Origin: Vulcaniibacterium thermophilum
GTDB lineage: Bacteria; Pseudomonadota; Gammaproteobacteria; Xanthomonadales; Xanthomonadaceae
NCBI RefSeq assembly: GCF_007923255.1
Contig: NZ_VOHJ01000011.1
Span: forward strand, 21,007 to 85,006
Direction of reading: 5' to 3'
DNA length: 64,000 bases
The notes beneath the pieces are model-generated. The model did no database searches. It saw only the letters and a program-made list of their open reading frames with translations, and was not told the origin of the DNA. Position 1 is the stretch's first letter, and each line of letters starts with the position of its first letter. A program made the translations under genes and the position numbers. Shown here piece by piece: positions 18,289 to 28,624 of this stretch.

Positions 18289-21063
18289 TCAATCGGCGAG
18301 CGCCCGCCTGCGCTCGCGCCACCGGGCGGCCTGCGCCGGGTCGTGGCGGTCGCCGGTGGCGTCTTCGTGCAGTGCGATCAGCAGGTCGATGGCGGCGGCG
18401 TCGTCCAGCTCGGCGGCCTCGCGCAGGCGGCGTTCGGCGGCGTGGACGTCGCGCAGGTGCGGGTCGTCGCCGAGGTGCAGTTCGCCCAACCGGCGCAGCA
18501 CGTCGGCGCGCCAGGCGTAGCCGGTGTCGTCGGCCAGGGGCCGCAGCCACTCGTACGCTTCGCGGCGCAGCGGTGATGCCGTGTCCGGGGCGGCGTGCTG
18601 CGCCAGTTCGAGCAGCACCAGCGCCGCACGGTGCGCTCCGGCGGTCTCACCGCGGCGGGCGGCGTCGCAATAGTGGACGAGCGCCGCTTCCGGATCGCGC
18701 GGCGTGCCGCGGCCGTGCTCGCAGGCCCAGCCGAGACGGTAGTGCGCGTAGGCGTCGTTCATCAGCGCCGCGCGCCGGTACAGCGCGAGCGCGCCGGGCA
18801 GGTCCTGCGGTCCGCCGATGCCTTCGTCGTACAGATCGGCCAGCTCCACATGCGCGTCGCGGTGGTTGCGCGCGCGCTGCAGCAGCAGTTCGAGCCAGGC
18901 GCGGCCGGCCGCCGGTTCGGGGTCGCCGCCTTCGCCGTCGAGCAGCAGGCGGGCGAGGCGGTGCATGGCCTCGGGCAGGCCGTCGTCGGCGACTTCGCGC
19001 GGGGTCCAGTCGACGCGGCCGCGCAGGCGGCCGAGCAGGCCTGCGGTGCGCGGGGCGAAGCCGGCCGCGCGTGCGCACCATTCGCGCGCGGCGGCGGCAT
19101 CGCCAGCGTCGAGCGCGAGACAGGCGCGCTGGTAGGCGGCGCGTCGGTCGCCGGCCAGCGCGGCCGCTTCGAGCGCGTTCGCGGGGTGCTCGCGACGGCC
19201 GTCGCGGTGCAGTCGCCAGCGCTGGCCGGCGGCGTCGACCGCCACTGCCGGCGCGTCCTCGCGCCAGCGCGCGGCGAGCGCGTCGGCGATGGCGGGCAAC
19301 GCAGCGTCATTGCGCGCGCGCTGGCCTTCGATCTCGACGAAGTCGATGGGGTGGCGCTCGCGGCCGTCGGCATCCAGCACGCCGAGCAGCCGCATGCGCC
19401 CGCCGGCATCGGGCGCGGGCCGCTGGGCAAGAAAGACGATGTCGGCGCCGTCGGCGCTGCGCCCGGCGACGAACGCGCACAGCGCCTCGTGCGTGCACGC
19501 AACGACTTCCGCACCGCGCCGCAGATCCCACGCCCCGTAGCGGCGCTTGCGCCCGCGGCCGCGCCCGATGCGCAGCAGGTGCGGGCAGCCGTCGTCGGAG
19601 CTGCGCACACGCACGGCGGGGAACGGCTCGATCGAGTCGTACTCGAAGGGCACCTGCACGCGGCCGTCGAGGTCGATCAGCCCGAGCGCGCGTTCGCGCG
19701 CGAGCAACCGCAGCGGCTGGCCGGCCGGCGCGAGCGGCTCGAGCGTGCGGTAGCGCGGGGCGATGCGCTCGTGCCCGTCGCGGTCGAGCAGGCCCCAGCG
19801 GCCCGTGCGCTGGACGAGGACGCCGGCGCCCTGCGGCAGCACCTGCAGCGCGTCCCACGCGGGCGCGATCCACGGTTGCGTGTCGGCGTGCAGCAGGCCG
19901 TGGCGACCGTCGCGGACCACCCGCCATGCGTCGGTGAGAGGATCCCATTCGGCGTCCTCGAACTGCGGCGGAACCCGCCAGCCGTCGGCATCGACGAAGC
20001 CGTAGCGGCCGCCGCCGAGCGCGGGCGAGACGGTGGCGTGGAAGCCGGTCATCTCCTCGATCGCGGGCACGTACCGCTCCGGGGCGGTGTGCCATACGCC
20101 GTCCGTGCCGAGCAGGCCCCAGTGCCCGCGCCACGCGGCGGGCGCGAGCAGGCGGTCCCCATCGAACGTCCGGAAATCCCACGCGGCATCGAGATCCGGC
20201 GCGCGCAGCAGCACGGCGCAGTCGTGCTCCACGCGCAACAGGCCCCAATGGCGGTCGCGTCGCACCCACAGCAGATCGGGCGCGTCGTTGCCGGCGGATT
20301 CGATCGCATCCCATTCGGCGGGCATCAGCACTTCGGCGGGCGCGCCGGTGTCGGCCTCGGCACGTCGGCGCAGGCCCCAGCGGCCGTCCTGGCGGAACGC
20401 TTCGCAGCCTTCGTGCAGGAACGGATCGACCGCTTCGAACGCGTCGAAGGCGACCTCGCGCGGGGTGTCCGTGTCGAAGTACGGATGCGCGATGCCGCCG
20501 AAACCGAATTGCCACCACCAGGCGTCGGGACCGGCGTAGCCGTCGCCGTAGGCGTCGAGTTCGAGCAGCGCATCGAAAGCGGCGTGGTCGTCTTCGCGCA
20601 TCGCCGTCTGCAGCGCGTCCCAGAGCGCATCGCAGTCGGCGCGCGCCTCGTCGATGAAGTGCGCCGGTTCCCCGGTCAGCCATGACAGTTCGTCGAGATC
20701 GGCGGAGAAGTGCAGGCCGGTGCCGTCGGTGGCACCGAGCGTGGTGCAGCGCTCGCGCAGGCAGGCGGTGAGCGCGTCGAAGTGCATCGGCAGCCACGGC
20801 AGCCGTGCCGCGCGCGGGTGTCGGCGCACGAATGCCGCGATCGCGTCGATGCGCGCGAACGCGGGCGCGGCCTTCGCGATCAGGCCGGGCGTGCCGGCAT
20901 CGCCGAACACGCGCTGATCGGTGTTCGCCGCGCCCGGCCCGCCGCCGGCCAGCAGCACGCGCCACAACGTCGGGAACAGGTTGTTCGCTTCGGCGAACAG
21001 GCTTCCGCCACCGTGGCGGACGTTCTCCTCGGTGCCCAGATACAGATACGCGCGATTGCCCAC
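18289..21063 (-). CDS. WG-repeat and Sel1-repeat protein
   Basis: 924 residues. The first 230 residues form a separate domain (MGNRAYLYLGTEENVRHGGG...), without signal peptide. From about 240 to 640 there are at least nine WG-type beta repeats (GRWGLRRR, RHWGLLR, GHWGLLGTDG, GRYGFVDADGW, GRHGLLHAD, GRWGLLDRDGHER, RALGLIDLDGR and others). The C-terminal 270 residues are Sel1/TPR-like helical repeats (MHRLARLLLDGEGG, ELADLYDEGIGGPQDLPGALALYRRAA, RLGWACEHGRGTPRDPEAALVHY). Such proteins are scaffolds for protein contacts. It lies 70 bases downstream of the immunity gene start, on the same strand and upstream in transcription of the effector pair. Function unknown. Confidence 0.85.
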   Translation of the reverse strand: MGNRAYLYLGTEENVRHGGGSLFAEANNLFPTLWRVLLAGGGPGAANTDQRVFGDAGTPGLIAKAAPAFARIDAIAAFVRRHPRAARLPWLPMHFDALTACLRERCTTLGATDGTGLHFSADLDELSWLTGEPAHFIDEARADCDALWDALQTAMREDDHAAFDALLELDAYGDGYAGPDAWWWQFGFGGIAHPYFDTDTPREVAFDAFEAVDPFLHEGCEAFRQDGRWGLRRRAEADTGAPAEVLMPAEWDAIESAGNDAPDLLWVRRDRHWGLLRVEHDCAVLLRAPDLDAAWDFRTFDGDRLLAPAAWRGHWGLLGTDGVWHTAPERYVPAIEEMTGFHATVSPALGGGRYGFVDADGWRVPPQFEDAEWDPLTDAWRVVRDGRHGLLHADTQPWIAPAWDALQVLPQGAGVLVQRTGRWGLLDRDGHERIAPRYRTLEPLAPAGQPLRLLARERALGLIDLDGRVQVPFEYDSIEPFPAVRVRSSDDGCPHLLRIGRGRGRKRRYGAWDLRRGAEVVACTHEALCAFVAGRSADGADIVFLAQRPAPDAGGRMRLLGVLDADGRERHPIDFVEIEGQRARNDAALPAIADALAARWREDAPAVAVDAAGQRWRLHRDGRREHPANALEAAALAGDRRAAYQRACLALDAGDAAAAREWCARAAGFAPRTAGLLGRLRGRVDWTPREVADDGLPEAMHRLARLLLDGEGGDPEPAAGRAWLELLLQRARNHRDAHVELADLYDEGIGGPQDLPGALALYRRAALMNDAYAHYRLGWACEHGRGTPRDPEAALVHYCDAARRGETAGAHRAALVLLELAQHAAPDTASPLRREAYEWLRPLADDTGYAWRADVLRRLGELHLGDDPHLRDVHAAERRLREAAELDDAAAIDLLIALHEDATGDRHDPAQAARWRERRRALAD

Positions 21064-21259
21064 GGCCGTCGTCCCTGGCGGAAAGCGCGCAGCCTAGCGG
21101 CTGGTCGGGGGTGGTCAAGGCGTGCGCCCCCGGACACCGGCGCCGGTGTCGGATTCGTGGCTTTAGTGAACCGGCGGTTTCTATTTTGCGCTGCAGCGTG
21201 CAAACCCTCTAACGATTCCTTCACGATGGCCCCGCATCCCGACGTGGGGGAGGGAGCAG

Positions 21260-21301
21260 GCCCGCTACCGGTTCGACCGGGGCGGGCTTTTTATTGCCCG
21301 C
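21260..21301 (+). promoter_or_regulatory. Terminator/antiterminator-like hairpins before glnE
   Basis: GCCCGC (21260-21265) pairs with GCGGGC (21282-21287) around an inner CCGG-TTCGA-CCGG stem and is followed by TTTTTATT, a good intrinsic terminator. The same GCGGGC can instead pair with GCCCGC at 21296-21301 across the T tract. The two structures exclude each other, as in an attenuator. The block ends 16 bases before the glnE ATG. It could also simply end a short upstream transcript. Confidence 0.5.
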
Positions 21302-21317
21302 AGGCGACAATCCGCGG

Positions 21318-24137
21318 ATGACGACCGCCGTTGCCAACCCGTCGCGCGACCGCGCCGTCGCGCGACTGCAGGCCCTCGCCGCGCGCGAGGGCATTCCGTG
21401 GGATTCCGGCGCCGCCGCGCGCGTCGCGCGGCTGGCGGAGGTCAGCGCGTGGGCGATCGACGTGCTCGAACGCCAGCCCGCGCTGCTGGCCCGGTTGCTG
21501 GCGGACGACGGCGCGGGCCCCGCGCAAGCGCCCGCGCTGGCGCCCGAGCAGCGCGCGGAGTGGCCCGCGCTGCTGCGCCGGTATCGCGCCGCCGAATCGG
21601 TGCGGCTGATCTGGCGCGATGCGCTCGGCCTGGACGATGTCGACACCACGCTGGCCGGCACCACGCGGCTGGCCGAGCGCTGCCTGCAGACCGCGCTCGC
21701 CGCGCTGGAGGCGGACTTCGCGCAGCGGCATGGCGTGGTGCGCGACGGGCACGGGCAAGCGCAGCGGCTGGTGGTGTTCGCGCTCGGCAAGCTCGGCGGC
21801 GGCGAGCTGAACTTCAGCTCCGACGTCGACCTGGTCTACGCCTATCCGCACGAGGGCGAATCCGACGGCGCGCGCGCGCTGCACGCCGAGGCCTACTTCG
21901 CCCGGCTCGGCCAGCAGCTCGCGCGGCTGCTCGACGAGGTCACCGCGGACGGCTTCTGCCACCGGGTCGATCTGCGCCTGCGCCCGCACGGCAGCGTGGG
22001 GCGGCTGGCATGGTCGTTCGCGGCGATGGAGCAGTACTTCCAGCGCGAGGGCCGCGACTGGGAGCGCTACGCCTGGCAGAAGGCGCGCCCGGTGGCGGGC
22101 GACATCGAAGCGGGCGAGCGGTTCCTGGAGACGCTGCGGCCGTTCGTCTACCGCCGCTACCTCGATTTCGGCGCGCTCGACGGCCTGCGCGCGATGAAGG
22201 CGGCGATCGCCGCCGAGGTGGCGCGCAAGGAGCTGGCCGACGACATCAAGCGCGGCCCCGGCGGGATCCGCGAGATCGAGTTCCTGGTGCAGGCGCTGCA
22301 ACTGATCCGCGGCGGCCGCGAACCGGCGCTGCGCGGCCGCGCGCTGCTGCCGATGCTGGAGGCGCTGGTGGCGCAGCGGCTGATCGCGCCGCAGGCCGGC
22401 GCGGCGCTGGCGGAGGCGTACCGTTTCCTCCGGCGCGTGGAGAATCGCCTGCAGATGTGGGCCGACGCGCAGACGCATCGCCTGCCGGAGCAGGACGAGG
22501 CGCGCGAACGCCTGGCGCGCGGACTCGGCTTCGCCGACTGGACCGCGTTCCGCGCCGCGCTGGACGGCCATCGCAGGGCGGTGGGCGCCGAGTTCGAGGC
22601 GCTGCTGGCGCCGCGCGATCGCGGTGCGCCGCCGGACGCGCTGGCGCGCTACTGGCAGGCGCTGCCGGACCACGGCGAGCCGCAGGCGCTGGCGGACGCC
22701 GGGTTCGAGGATGTCGAAGACGCCGACGGCCTGCTGCGCGATCTGGCGCGTAGCCCCGGCGTGCGCGGGTTGTCGGGCAGCGCGCGGGCGCGTCTGGACC
22801 GCGTGGTGCCGGCGCTGCTGCAGGCCGCGGCGGCGTCCGGCCGCCCGATGCTGGCGTTGCGGCGCGTGCTGGCGCTGCTGCAGAACATCCTGCGTCGCAG
22901 CGCGTATCTGGCGCTGCTCGACGAACAGCCGGCGGCGCTGGCGCGGCTGGTGGACACGGTCGCGCACAGCGCGCTGCTGGCCGAGCGCGTCGCCGCCTAC
23001 CCGCTGCTGCTCGACGAGCTGCTGGACGCGCGCGTGGCCGGCGAGGTGCCCGACCGCGCCGCGCTGCACGCCGCGTGCGCGGCGGTCGAGGGGGACGACG
23101 CCGAAGCGGTGCTGCAGGCGCTGAACGAGGCGCGCCAGGCGCTGGGGTTCCGCATCGCTCTCGCGTTGCGCGACGGCCGCGCCGACGCGGTGGCCTGCGC
23201 GCAGCGGCTGGCATGGCTGGCCGACGCGGTGGTGGCGCGCGTGCTGCGGCTGGCCGAGGCGGAAGTCGCCGCCGCCCACGGGCGTGTGCCGCAGGCGCGG
23301 TTCGCGGTGATCGGCTACGGCAGTCTGGGCGGCGAGGAGCTGGGGTTCGGCTCCGACCTCGATCTGGTGTTCCTGTACCACGCGCCGGAGGCGGCGGTGT
23401 CCGACGGCGCGCGCGCGCTGGACGCCGCGCGCTGGTTCGTGCGGCTGGCGCAGAAGGTGGTCGCGCTGCTCGGCACGGCGACCGCGGCCGGGCGGCTGTA
23501 CGACGTCGACGTGCGCCTGCGGCCCGACGGCGCCAAGGGCCTGCTGGTCACCACCCGGGACGCGTTCGCCGACTACCAGCGCGAACGCGCCTGGACCTGG
23601 GAACACCAGGCGCTGGTGCGCGCGCGCGGCGTGGCCGGCGATGCGACGCTGCTGGCGGAGTTCGAGGACATCCGCGCGCGCACCGTCGGGCGCACGCGCG
23701 AGCCCGCGGCGGTGCGCGCCGACGTGCGCGACATGCGCCGGCGCATGCGCGCCGAGCTCGACCGCAGCGATGCCGCGGCGTTCGATCTCAAGCAGGGCGA
23801 AGGCGGGCTGGTGGACCTCGAATTCCTGCTGCAGGCCATCGTGCTTGAGCACGCGCACGCGCACCCGGCGCTGCTCGCGCCGCGCACCACGCCGCGGCTG
23901 ATCGACGCCGCCGCGCGGGCCGGCGTGCTGGCGCCGGACATCGCCGCGCGCCTGCATGAGGCGCATGCGGTCCTGCTGGCGCGCGGGCTGGCCAGTACCC
24001 TCGACCGCCAGCCTCGGCGCGTGCGCTACGACGAGACCATCGAAACCGCGCGCGCGCAGGTGCGGGCGGCGGTGGCGGCGTGCGGGCTGCGGTTCGATCG
24101 CGACGAGGAGGGAAAGGGCCCTGCGGCGCCGCCGTAG
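21318..24137 (+). CDS. glnE: Glutamine synthetase adenylyltransferase / adenylyl-removing enzyme
   Basis: 939 residues from ATG 21318, the normal GlnE size. It attaches AMP to, or removes it from, glutamine synthetase according to PII state and glutamine. Two nucleotidyltransferase domains are visible: the N-terminal de-adenylylating one with [20 protein letters not shown] (about 155-174) and the C-terminal adenylylating one with [20 protein letters not shown] (about 664-683). Each is followed by a helical region with [15 protein letters not shown] and [19 protein letters not shown] motifs (first copy reads [14 protein letters not shown]). It stands alone, divergent from the WG/Sel1 gene. Confidence 0.97.
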   Translation: MTTAVANPSRDRAVARLQALAAREGIPWDSGAAARVARLAEVSAWAIDVLERQPALLARLLADDGAGPAQAPALAPEQRAEWPALLRRYRAAESVRLIWRDALGLDDVDTTLAGTTRLAERCLQTALAALEADFAQRHGVVRDGHGQAQRLVVFALGKLGGGELNFSSDVDLVYAYPHEGESDGARALHAEAYFARLGQQLARLLDEVTADGFCHRVDLRLRPHGSVGRLAWSFAAMEQYFQREGRDWERYAWQKARPVAGDIEAGERFLETLRPFVYRRYLDFGALDGLRAMKAAIAAEVARKELADDIKRGPGGIREIEFLVQALQLIRGGREPALRGRALLPMLEALVAQRLIAPQAGAALAEAYRFLRRVENRLQMWADAQTHRLPEQDEARERLARGLGFADWTAFRAALDGHRRAVGAEFEALLAPRDRGAPPDALARYWQALPDHGEPQALADAGFEDVEDADGLLRDLARSPGVRGLSGSARARLDRVVPALLQAAAASGRPMLALRRVLALLQNILRRSAYLALLDEQPAALARLVDTVAHSALLAERVAAYPLLLDELLDARVAGEVPDRAALHAACAAVEGDDAEAVLQALNEARQALGFRIALALRDGRADAVACAQRLAWLADAVVARVLRLAEAEVAAAHGRVPQARFAVIGYGSLGGEELGFGSDLDLVFLYHAPEAAVSDGARALDAARWFVRLAQKVVALLGTATAAGRLYDVDVRLRPDGAKGLLVTTRDAFADYQRERAWTWEHQALVRARGVAGDATLLAEFEDIRARTVGRTREPAAVRADVRDMRRRMRAELDRSDAAAFDLKQGEGGLVDLEFLLQAIVLEHAHAHPALLAPRTTPRLIDAAARAGVLAPDIAARLHEAHAVLLARGLASTLDRQPRRVRYDETIETARAQVRAAVAACGLRFDRDEEGKGPAAPP

Positions 24138-24217
24138 ACCGCCTCATCGCGTTCGCGCGCGCCCTTCGCGGGACGAGCGGGCGCAGTCGCGCGTTCGTGC
24201 GTCCCGCGGACGCCAGG

Positions 24218-25183
24218 TCAACCGGCCAGGTCCAGCCGGCGCCGCACTTCCGCCGCCACCCGCGCCGTCTCGCGCAGCGGCGTCGCCGCGAACGGCGCGA
24301 GCGTGCCGTCGAACGCGCGCGCGCGGCGGCGCTCGAGCAGCGCATCGACGAACCGCCGCGGCCGCCCGTCCAACTTCGCGGCGCCGACGACGTACAGCGG
24401 CGCGGCGGTCGCCGCCGCTTCCGAGAGCATGTTCACCGAGTCGGCGCTGCAGACGATCGCGTCGGCCCAGGCCAGCAGTCCGGGATAGGGGTTGGCGCCG
24501 TCGCGCGGGTCGCTCCAGCGCACTCCGGGCAGACCGTCGGCCGCCGCGCGCACCGCCGCGACGGCGTCCGCCGGGGTGCGGCGCGAGGTGGTGAGCAGCA
24601 GGCTGCCGCCCGCGTGCCGGATCGCCGCGGCCACCGCAGCGGTCCAGTGCGCGAAGTCCTCGCGCGCGAAACGCGCATGCGCGCTCGGCCCGCCCACCAG
24701 CAGCGCCACGCGCGGCGCGGGCAGGGCGGCGAAGCCGGCGAACGCCTCGCGCGCCGCCGCCAGCCACGCCTCGTCCACCGGATGCAGGCTGCCGAGCAGC
24801 GTGATCACGTTGGCGCCGCGCAGGCCGTCGTGCTCGGGAGCGACGACCAGATCCCAGTGCCGGCAGGCGATGCGCGGATCGAGGATCTGCACCGTGCGCG
24901 AACCGCGCTCGCGCAACAGCCGGGTCGCCAGCGCGGCTTGCCGGCCGCAGCCGATCGCCAGTCGCGGCGGCGTGCGCAACGCGGTGCGGAACGGCTCGCC
25001 CCAGGCGCGCGCGTTCCCCGGCAGTCGGCGCGGGGCGAACCAGCGCCACGGCGCCTGCGTCTGCAACGTCCACGCCCGCGCCTGCACCCCCAGCGCGCTC
25101 GCCAGCGCCGACGCCTGCCGCACGTTGCCCGCGTGGCCGTCGCTCAGCACCCAGGCGTCGTGGTCGGCACAGACTCGTTTCAC
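24218..25183 (-). CDS. ELM1-family (mitochondrial fission ELM1-like) protein
   Basis: About 321 residues from a GTG at 25183 ([20 protein letters not shown]); the frame runs further upstream but without conservation, and there is no clear ribosome site, so the start is tentative. The family pattern is clear: [71 protein letters not shown], and the C-terminal [24 protein letters not shown] stretch. The fold is glycosyltransferase-B-like, and the bacterial members are of unknown function, often near LPS genes. Here LPS genes lie about 2 kb away. Confidence 0.85.
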   Translation of the reverse strand: MKRVCADHDAWVLSDGHAGNVRQASALASALGVQARAWTLQTQAPWRWFAPRRLPGNARAWGEPFRTALRTPPRLAIGCGRQAALATRLLRERGSRTVQILDPRIACRHWDLVVAPEHDGLRGANVITLLGSLHPVDEAWLAAAREAFAGFAALPAPRVALLVGGPSAHARFAREDFAHWTAAVAAAIRHAGGSLLLTTSRRTPADAVAAVRAAADGLPGVRWSDPRDGANPYPGLLAWADAIVCSADSVNMLSEAAATAAPLYVVGAAKLDGRPRRFVDALLERRRARAFDGTLAPFAATPLRETARVAAEVRRRLDLAG

Positions 25184-25281
25184 CGCGCGGATCGATCCGT
25201 TCTGGCGCCCGGCGGGAGGGCGCGACGATGCAGACTCTACACTTCGTGGCCTTACCGTTCGCTCGCCCGAAGGAGTTGCCG

Positions 25282-25866
25282 ATGAGGCTTGATGATGTCG
25301 CCCTCGACACGCTGTTCCGCACCGCCCGTAGCCACAACGAACTGAGCGGGGAGGTAAGCGACGATACCCTGCACCAGCTCTACGAGCTGCTGAAGTGGGG
25401 GCCGACCAGCGCCAACTCGTCGCCCGCGCGTTTCGTGTTTGTGAAGTCCAAAGAGGCCAAGGAGAAGCTGCGCCCCGCGCTCGACGAGGGCAATCTCGCC
25501 AAGACCATGCGCGCGCCGGTGACGGTGATCGTCGCCTACGACCTGGCATTCTTCGAGAAGATGCCCTACCTGTTCCCGCACACCGACGCCAAGGGCTGGT
25601 TCGACACCAAGTCCGAACGCGAGCTGGAAACGATCTGCCTGCGCAACGGCAGCCTGCAGGGCGCCTACCTCATCCTCGCCGCGCGCGCGCTCGGGCTGGA
25701 TTGCGGTCCGATGTCCGGCTTCGACAACGCCAAGGTCGACGAGGCGTTCTTCGCCGGCACGCGGATCCGGTCCAACTTCCTGGTCAATCTCGGCTACGGC
25801 CGTCGCGAGGCCCTGTTCCCCCGTTCGCCCCGGCTTCCGTTCGACGAAGCCGCGCGCATCCTCTGA
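25282..25866 (+). CDS. RutE-like nitroreductase (malonic semialdehyde reductase family)
   Basis: 194 residues from ATG 25282, preceded by AAGGAG at the right distance. The FMN nitroreductase fold is shown by [39 protein letters not shown] near the start, [25 protein letters not shown] in the middle, and NFLVNLGYG near the end. These match the RutE/HadB subfamily, which reduces malonic semialdehyde or related substrates with NAD(P)H. No other rut genes are nearby, so the physiological substrate is open. The downstream YceI gene begins 11 bases after the stop. Confidence 0.9.
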   Translation: MRLDDVALDTLFRTARSHNELSGEVSDDTLHQLYELLKWGPTSANSSPARFVFVKSKEAKEKLRPALDEGNLAKTMRAPVTVIVAYDLAFFEKMPYLFPHTDAKGWFDTKSERELETICLRNGSLQGAYLILAARALGLDCGPMSGFDNAKVDEAFFAGTRIRSNFLVNLGYGRREALFPRSPRLPFDEAARIL

Positions 25867-25877
25867 AGGAGACCGCC

Positions 25878-26462
25878 ATGCTCAAGTCCGTCGCGCTCGC
25901 CGTCCTGCTCGCCGCCGTCGCCTCCGCGCACGCCGCGCCGCGCAGCTATCGCATCGACCCGGCCCACACCAGCGTGATCGCGAGCTGGAACCACCTGGGC
26001 TTCTCCAATCCGGTCGCGCACTTCGGCGAGGTCGAGGGCACGATCGTGTACGACGCCGAGAAGCCCGAGGCGTCGAGGGTCGAGGTGACGCTGCCGCTGA
26101 CCGGGCTCGATTCGCACGTGCCCAAGCTGGACGAGCACCTGCGCAGCGCGGATTTCTTCGACGCCGCCCGCCACCCGGCGATCACGTTCCGCAGCACGCG
26201 GGTGGAAGCGGCGGGCGCGAACCGCCTGAAAGTCACGGGCGATCTCACCGTGCGCGGCGTCACGCGGCCGGTGGTGCTGGACGTCGTCGTCAACAAGGTC
26301 GGCGAGCATCCGATGACGCGCAAGCCGATGGCCGGCTTCGATGCGAGCACCACGCTTAAGCGCAGCGAGTTCGGCCTCGGCCGCGGCGTGCCCAACGTCA
26401 GCGACGAGGTCACCATCCGCATCAGCACCGAGGCGGTGGGCGACGCCGGGATGGCGCCGTGA
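25878..26462 (+). CDS. YceI-family periplasmic protein
   Basis: 194 residues with a signal peptide (MLKSVALAVLLAAVASAHA) cleaved before APRSYRIDP. The YceI lipocalin-like fold is indicated by YRIDPAHTSVIASWNHLGFSNPVAHF, then KLDEHLRSADFFDAARHPAITFRST, then VTGDLTVRGVTRPVVLDV and FDASTTLKRSEFGLG. YceI proteins bind isoprenoid-type lipids in a beta barrel. The ribosome site GAAGGAG overlaps the stop of the nitroreductase gene; the stop overlaps the GTG of the pirin gene (GTGA). The three genes form an operon. Confidence 0.95.
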   Translation: MLKSVALAVLLAAVASAHAAPRSYRIDPAHTSVIASWNHLGFSNPVAHFGEVEGTIVYDAEKPEASRVEVTLPLTGLDSHVPKLDEHLRSADFFDAARHPAITFRSTRVEAAGANRLKVTGDLTVRGVTRPVVLDVVVNKVGEHPMTRKPMAGFDASTTLKRSEFGLGRGVPNVSDEVTIRISTEAVGDAGMAP

Positions 26463-27166
26463 TCGTCGAACGTCCCGCTGCCGCGCGCGGCCACGTGCGC
26501 GCCGACTGGCTCGACAGCCGGCACACGTTCTCCTTCGGGCATTACTACGACCCGGCGTGGATGGGCTTCGGCGCGCTGCGCGTGATCAACGAGGACCGCG
26601 TCGCGCCCGGCGCCGGATTCCCGGAGCACGGCCACGCCAACATGGAAATTCTCAGCTACGTGCTGGAGGGCCGGCTCTCGCATCGCGACAGCAGCGGCGG
26701 CGGCGGCGTGATCGCGGCTGGCGAGATGCAGTGGATGAGCGCCGGGCACGGCATCCGGCACAGCGAGTTCAACGCCTCCGACGCCGAACCCGTGCGCTTC
26801 CTGCAGATCTGGATCCAGCCGGCGCGCTCCAACATGCGCCCAGCCTATGCGCAGCGCGCGTTCGCCGGGCGCGAGCGTGGCCGCTGGACGCTGCTGGCCG
26901 CGCCCGACGGCGCCGAGGACAGCCTGCCGATCCGCCAGGACGCGCGCGTGTGGGCGGTGCGGTTGGGGCAGGGCGACACCGCCGCGCGCGCGCTCGATCC
27001 GGCGCGGCGCTACTGGCTGCACGTGGCGCGCGGTGGCATCGCGCTGAGCGATCGCACGCTCGGCGCCGGCGATGCGCTCGGCTTGGTCGACGAAGCGGGC
27101 GAGCTCGCGTTGGGCTTCCACGGCGCGGAGGAGGCCGAGGCGCTGCTGTTCGACCTGCCGCGGTGA
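26459..27166 (+). CDS. Pirin-family protein (YhaK/quercetinase type)
   Basis: 235 residues, GTG start at 26459 overlapping the yceI-like stop. This is a bicupin with the metal site of pirins intact: His57 and His59 in FPEHGHANME, His101 and Glu103 in GHGIRHSE. The N-terminus RPAAARGHVRADWLDSRHTFSFGHYYDP is the usual pirin opening. Some relatives oxidise quercetin; others are redox sensors. Placement with RutE-like and YceI proteins suggests a stress or detoxification role, but this is only context. Confidence 0.94.
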   Translation: MIVERPAAARGHVRADWLDSRHTFSFGHYYDPAWMGFGALRVINEDRVAPGAGFPEHGHANMEILSYVLEGRLSHRDSSGGGGVIAAGEMQWMSAGHGIRHSEFNASDAEPVRFLQIWIQPARSNMRPAYAQRAFAGRERGRWTLLAAPDGAEDSLPIRQDARVWAVRLGQGDTAARALDPARRYWLHVARGGIALSDRTLGAGDALGLVDEAGELALGFHGAEEAEALLFDLPR

Positions 27167-27288
27167 GGCTTGCGCGGGGATGACGCCCGAAGGCGCGCGG
27201 CGGCGTTCCGGGTGCTCGCGCGCCGCCCGGTGCGGCTCCGCCGCCGCCGGGCGGTAAACTTGCGCATCCTCCGACTCCCCGGCCCGCC

Positions 27289-27501
27289 ATGTCCGCCGAA
27301 GCGAACCGCCCTACGCAGGATAGGAACGTCCAGTCCAATGCCGAGCGCCGCTACACGGTGCGCCGCGCCGATCTGCCGCTGAGCTGCCCGATGCCGTCGA
27401 TGGCGCTGTGGAACTCGCACCCGCGCGTGTTCCTGCCGATCGAGGCCGAGCGCGAAAGCAAGTGCCCCTACTGCGGGGCCGTCTACGTCCTCGAGGACTG
27501 A
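27289..27501 (+). CDS. Small CHCC zinc-finger protein
   Basis: 70 residues, ATG 27289. The C-terminal half holds Cys33, His44, Cys59 and Cys62 in the spacing of the CHCC zinc finger (LSCPMPSMALWNSHPRVFL ... SKCPYCGAVYVLED). This is the domain found in the Ndufs6 subunit of complex I and in stand-alone bacterial proteins of unknown function. It lies 10 bases before the LPS glycosyltransferase gene and may be co-transcribed. Confidence 0.88.
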   Translation: MSAEANRPTQDRNVQSNAERRYTVRRADLPLSCPMPSMALWNSHPRVFLPIEAERESKCPYCGAVYVLED

Positions 27502-27511
27502 GCCGCGCCGG

Positions 27512-28624
27512 ATGCGCCGGCTGACCGTCGTCCAGGTGCTGCCTGCGCTCGAGTCGGGCGGGGTGGAGCGTTCGACGCTGGAGATCGCGCAGGCGCTCGT
27601 CGCCGCCGGCCATCGCGCGGTGGTGGTGTCGGCGGGCGGCCGGCTGGTGCCGCGGCTGCAGGCGCTCGGCGCCGAGCACGTGCGCCTGCCGATCGGCCGC
27701 AAGACGCCGCTGGTGTTCCGCCACGCGCTCGCGCTGCGCCGTCTGTTCGCCGAGGCCGACGTGGTGCACGCGCGCTCGCGGCTGCCCGCCTGGGTCGCGC
27801 TCGCCGCGCTGCGGCTGCTGCCCGCGTCGCGTCGCCCGCGCTTCGTCACCACCGTCCACGGCCTCAACTCGCCCTCGCGCTACAGCCGGGTGATGACGCG
27901 CGGCGAGCGGGTGATCTGCGTCTCGCCCAGCGTGCGCGAGTACGTGCTTCGCCACTACCCCGACACCGATGCCGCCCGGCTGTGCGTGATCCCGCGCGGC
28001 ATCGAGCCCGCGGCGTTCCCGCGCGCGCCGCATCCGGACACCGACGCGCGCGCGTGGGCGGCGCGCCAGCATCCGGCGCTCGCGCCGGATCGCCCGCTGC
28101 TGCTGCTGCCCGGACGCGGCACGCGGCTGAAAGGGCACGCCGATGCGCTGCGCCTGCTGGCGGGACTGCACGAGGACGGCATCGACGCCGCGCTGTGGCT
28201 GCCCGGCGCGCGCGAGGCCGGGCGCGAGGCCTACATCGCCGAACTGGAGCGCGAAGCGGCCGCGCTCGGCATCGCCGAGGCGGTCGCCTTCACCGCACCG
28301 ACCGACGCGATCGCGCGCGCCTACGCGGCCGCCGATCTCGTCCTGCAGCTCTCGCGCAAGCCGGAGGCGTTCGGCCGCACCGTGCTGGAGGCGCTGGCGG
28401 TCGGCCGTCCGGTGCTCGGCTGGGCGCACGGCGGCGTCGGCGATCTGCTGCGCGAACTGCAGCCGCAGGGCGCGGTGACGCCGTTCGACGCGCAGGCGCT
28501 GCGGGCCGCGGCGCACGCGTTGCTGCGCCATCCGCCCGCACCGCCGGCTACGATCCCCTACACCTTGCGCGCCATGCAGGAGGCCACGCTTGCCGTCTAC
28601 GCCGAACTCGCAGACCGCCGCTGA
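27512..28624 (+). CDS. Glycosyltransferase family 4 (LPS core type)
   Basis: 370 residues. The GT-B fold opens with VVQVLPALESGGVERSTLEIAQAL. The C-terminal donor-binding half shows LLLLPGRGTRLKGHADALRLL and the family E-x7-E motif KPEAFGRTVLEALAVGRPVLGW. It probably adds a sugar to lipopolysaccharide core or another envelope glycan from a nucleotide sugar in the cytoplasm. Next to it are an O-antigen ligase and a lipid A acyltransferase, supporting an LPS role. The acceptor cannot be read. Confidence 0.9.
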   Translation: MRRLTVVQVLPALESGGVERSTLEIAQALVAAGHRAVVVSAGGRLVPRLQALGAEHVRLPIGRKTPLVFRHALALRRLFAEADVVHARSRLPAWVALAALRLLPASRRPRFVTTVHGLNSPSRYSRVMTRGERVICVSPSVREYVLRHYPDTDAARLCVIPRGIEPAAFPRAPHPDTDARAWAARQHPALAPDRPLLLLPGRGTRLKGHADALRLLAGLHEDGIDAALWLPGAREAGREAYIAELEREAAALGIAEAVAFTAPTDAIARAYAAADLVLQLSRKPEAFGRTVLEALAVGRPVLGWAHGGVGDLLRELQPQGAVTPFDAQALRAAAHALLRHPPAPPATIPYTLRAMQEATLAVYAELADRR

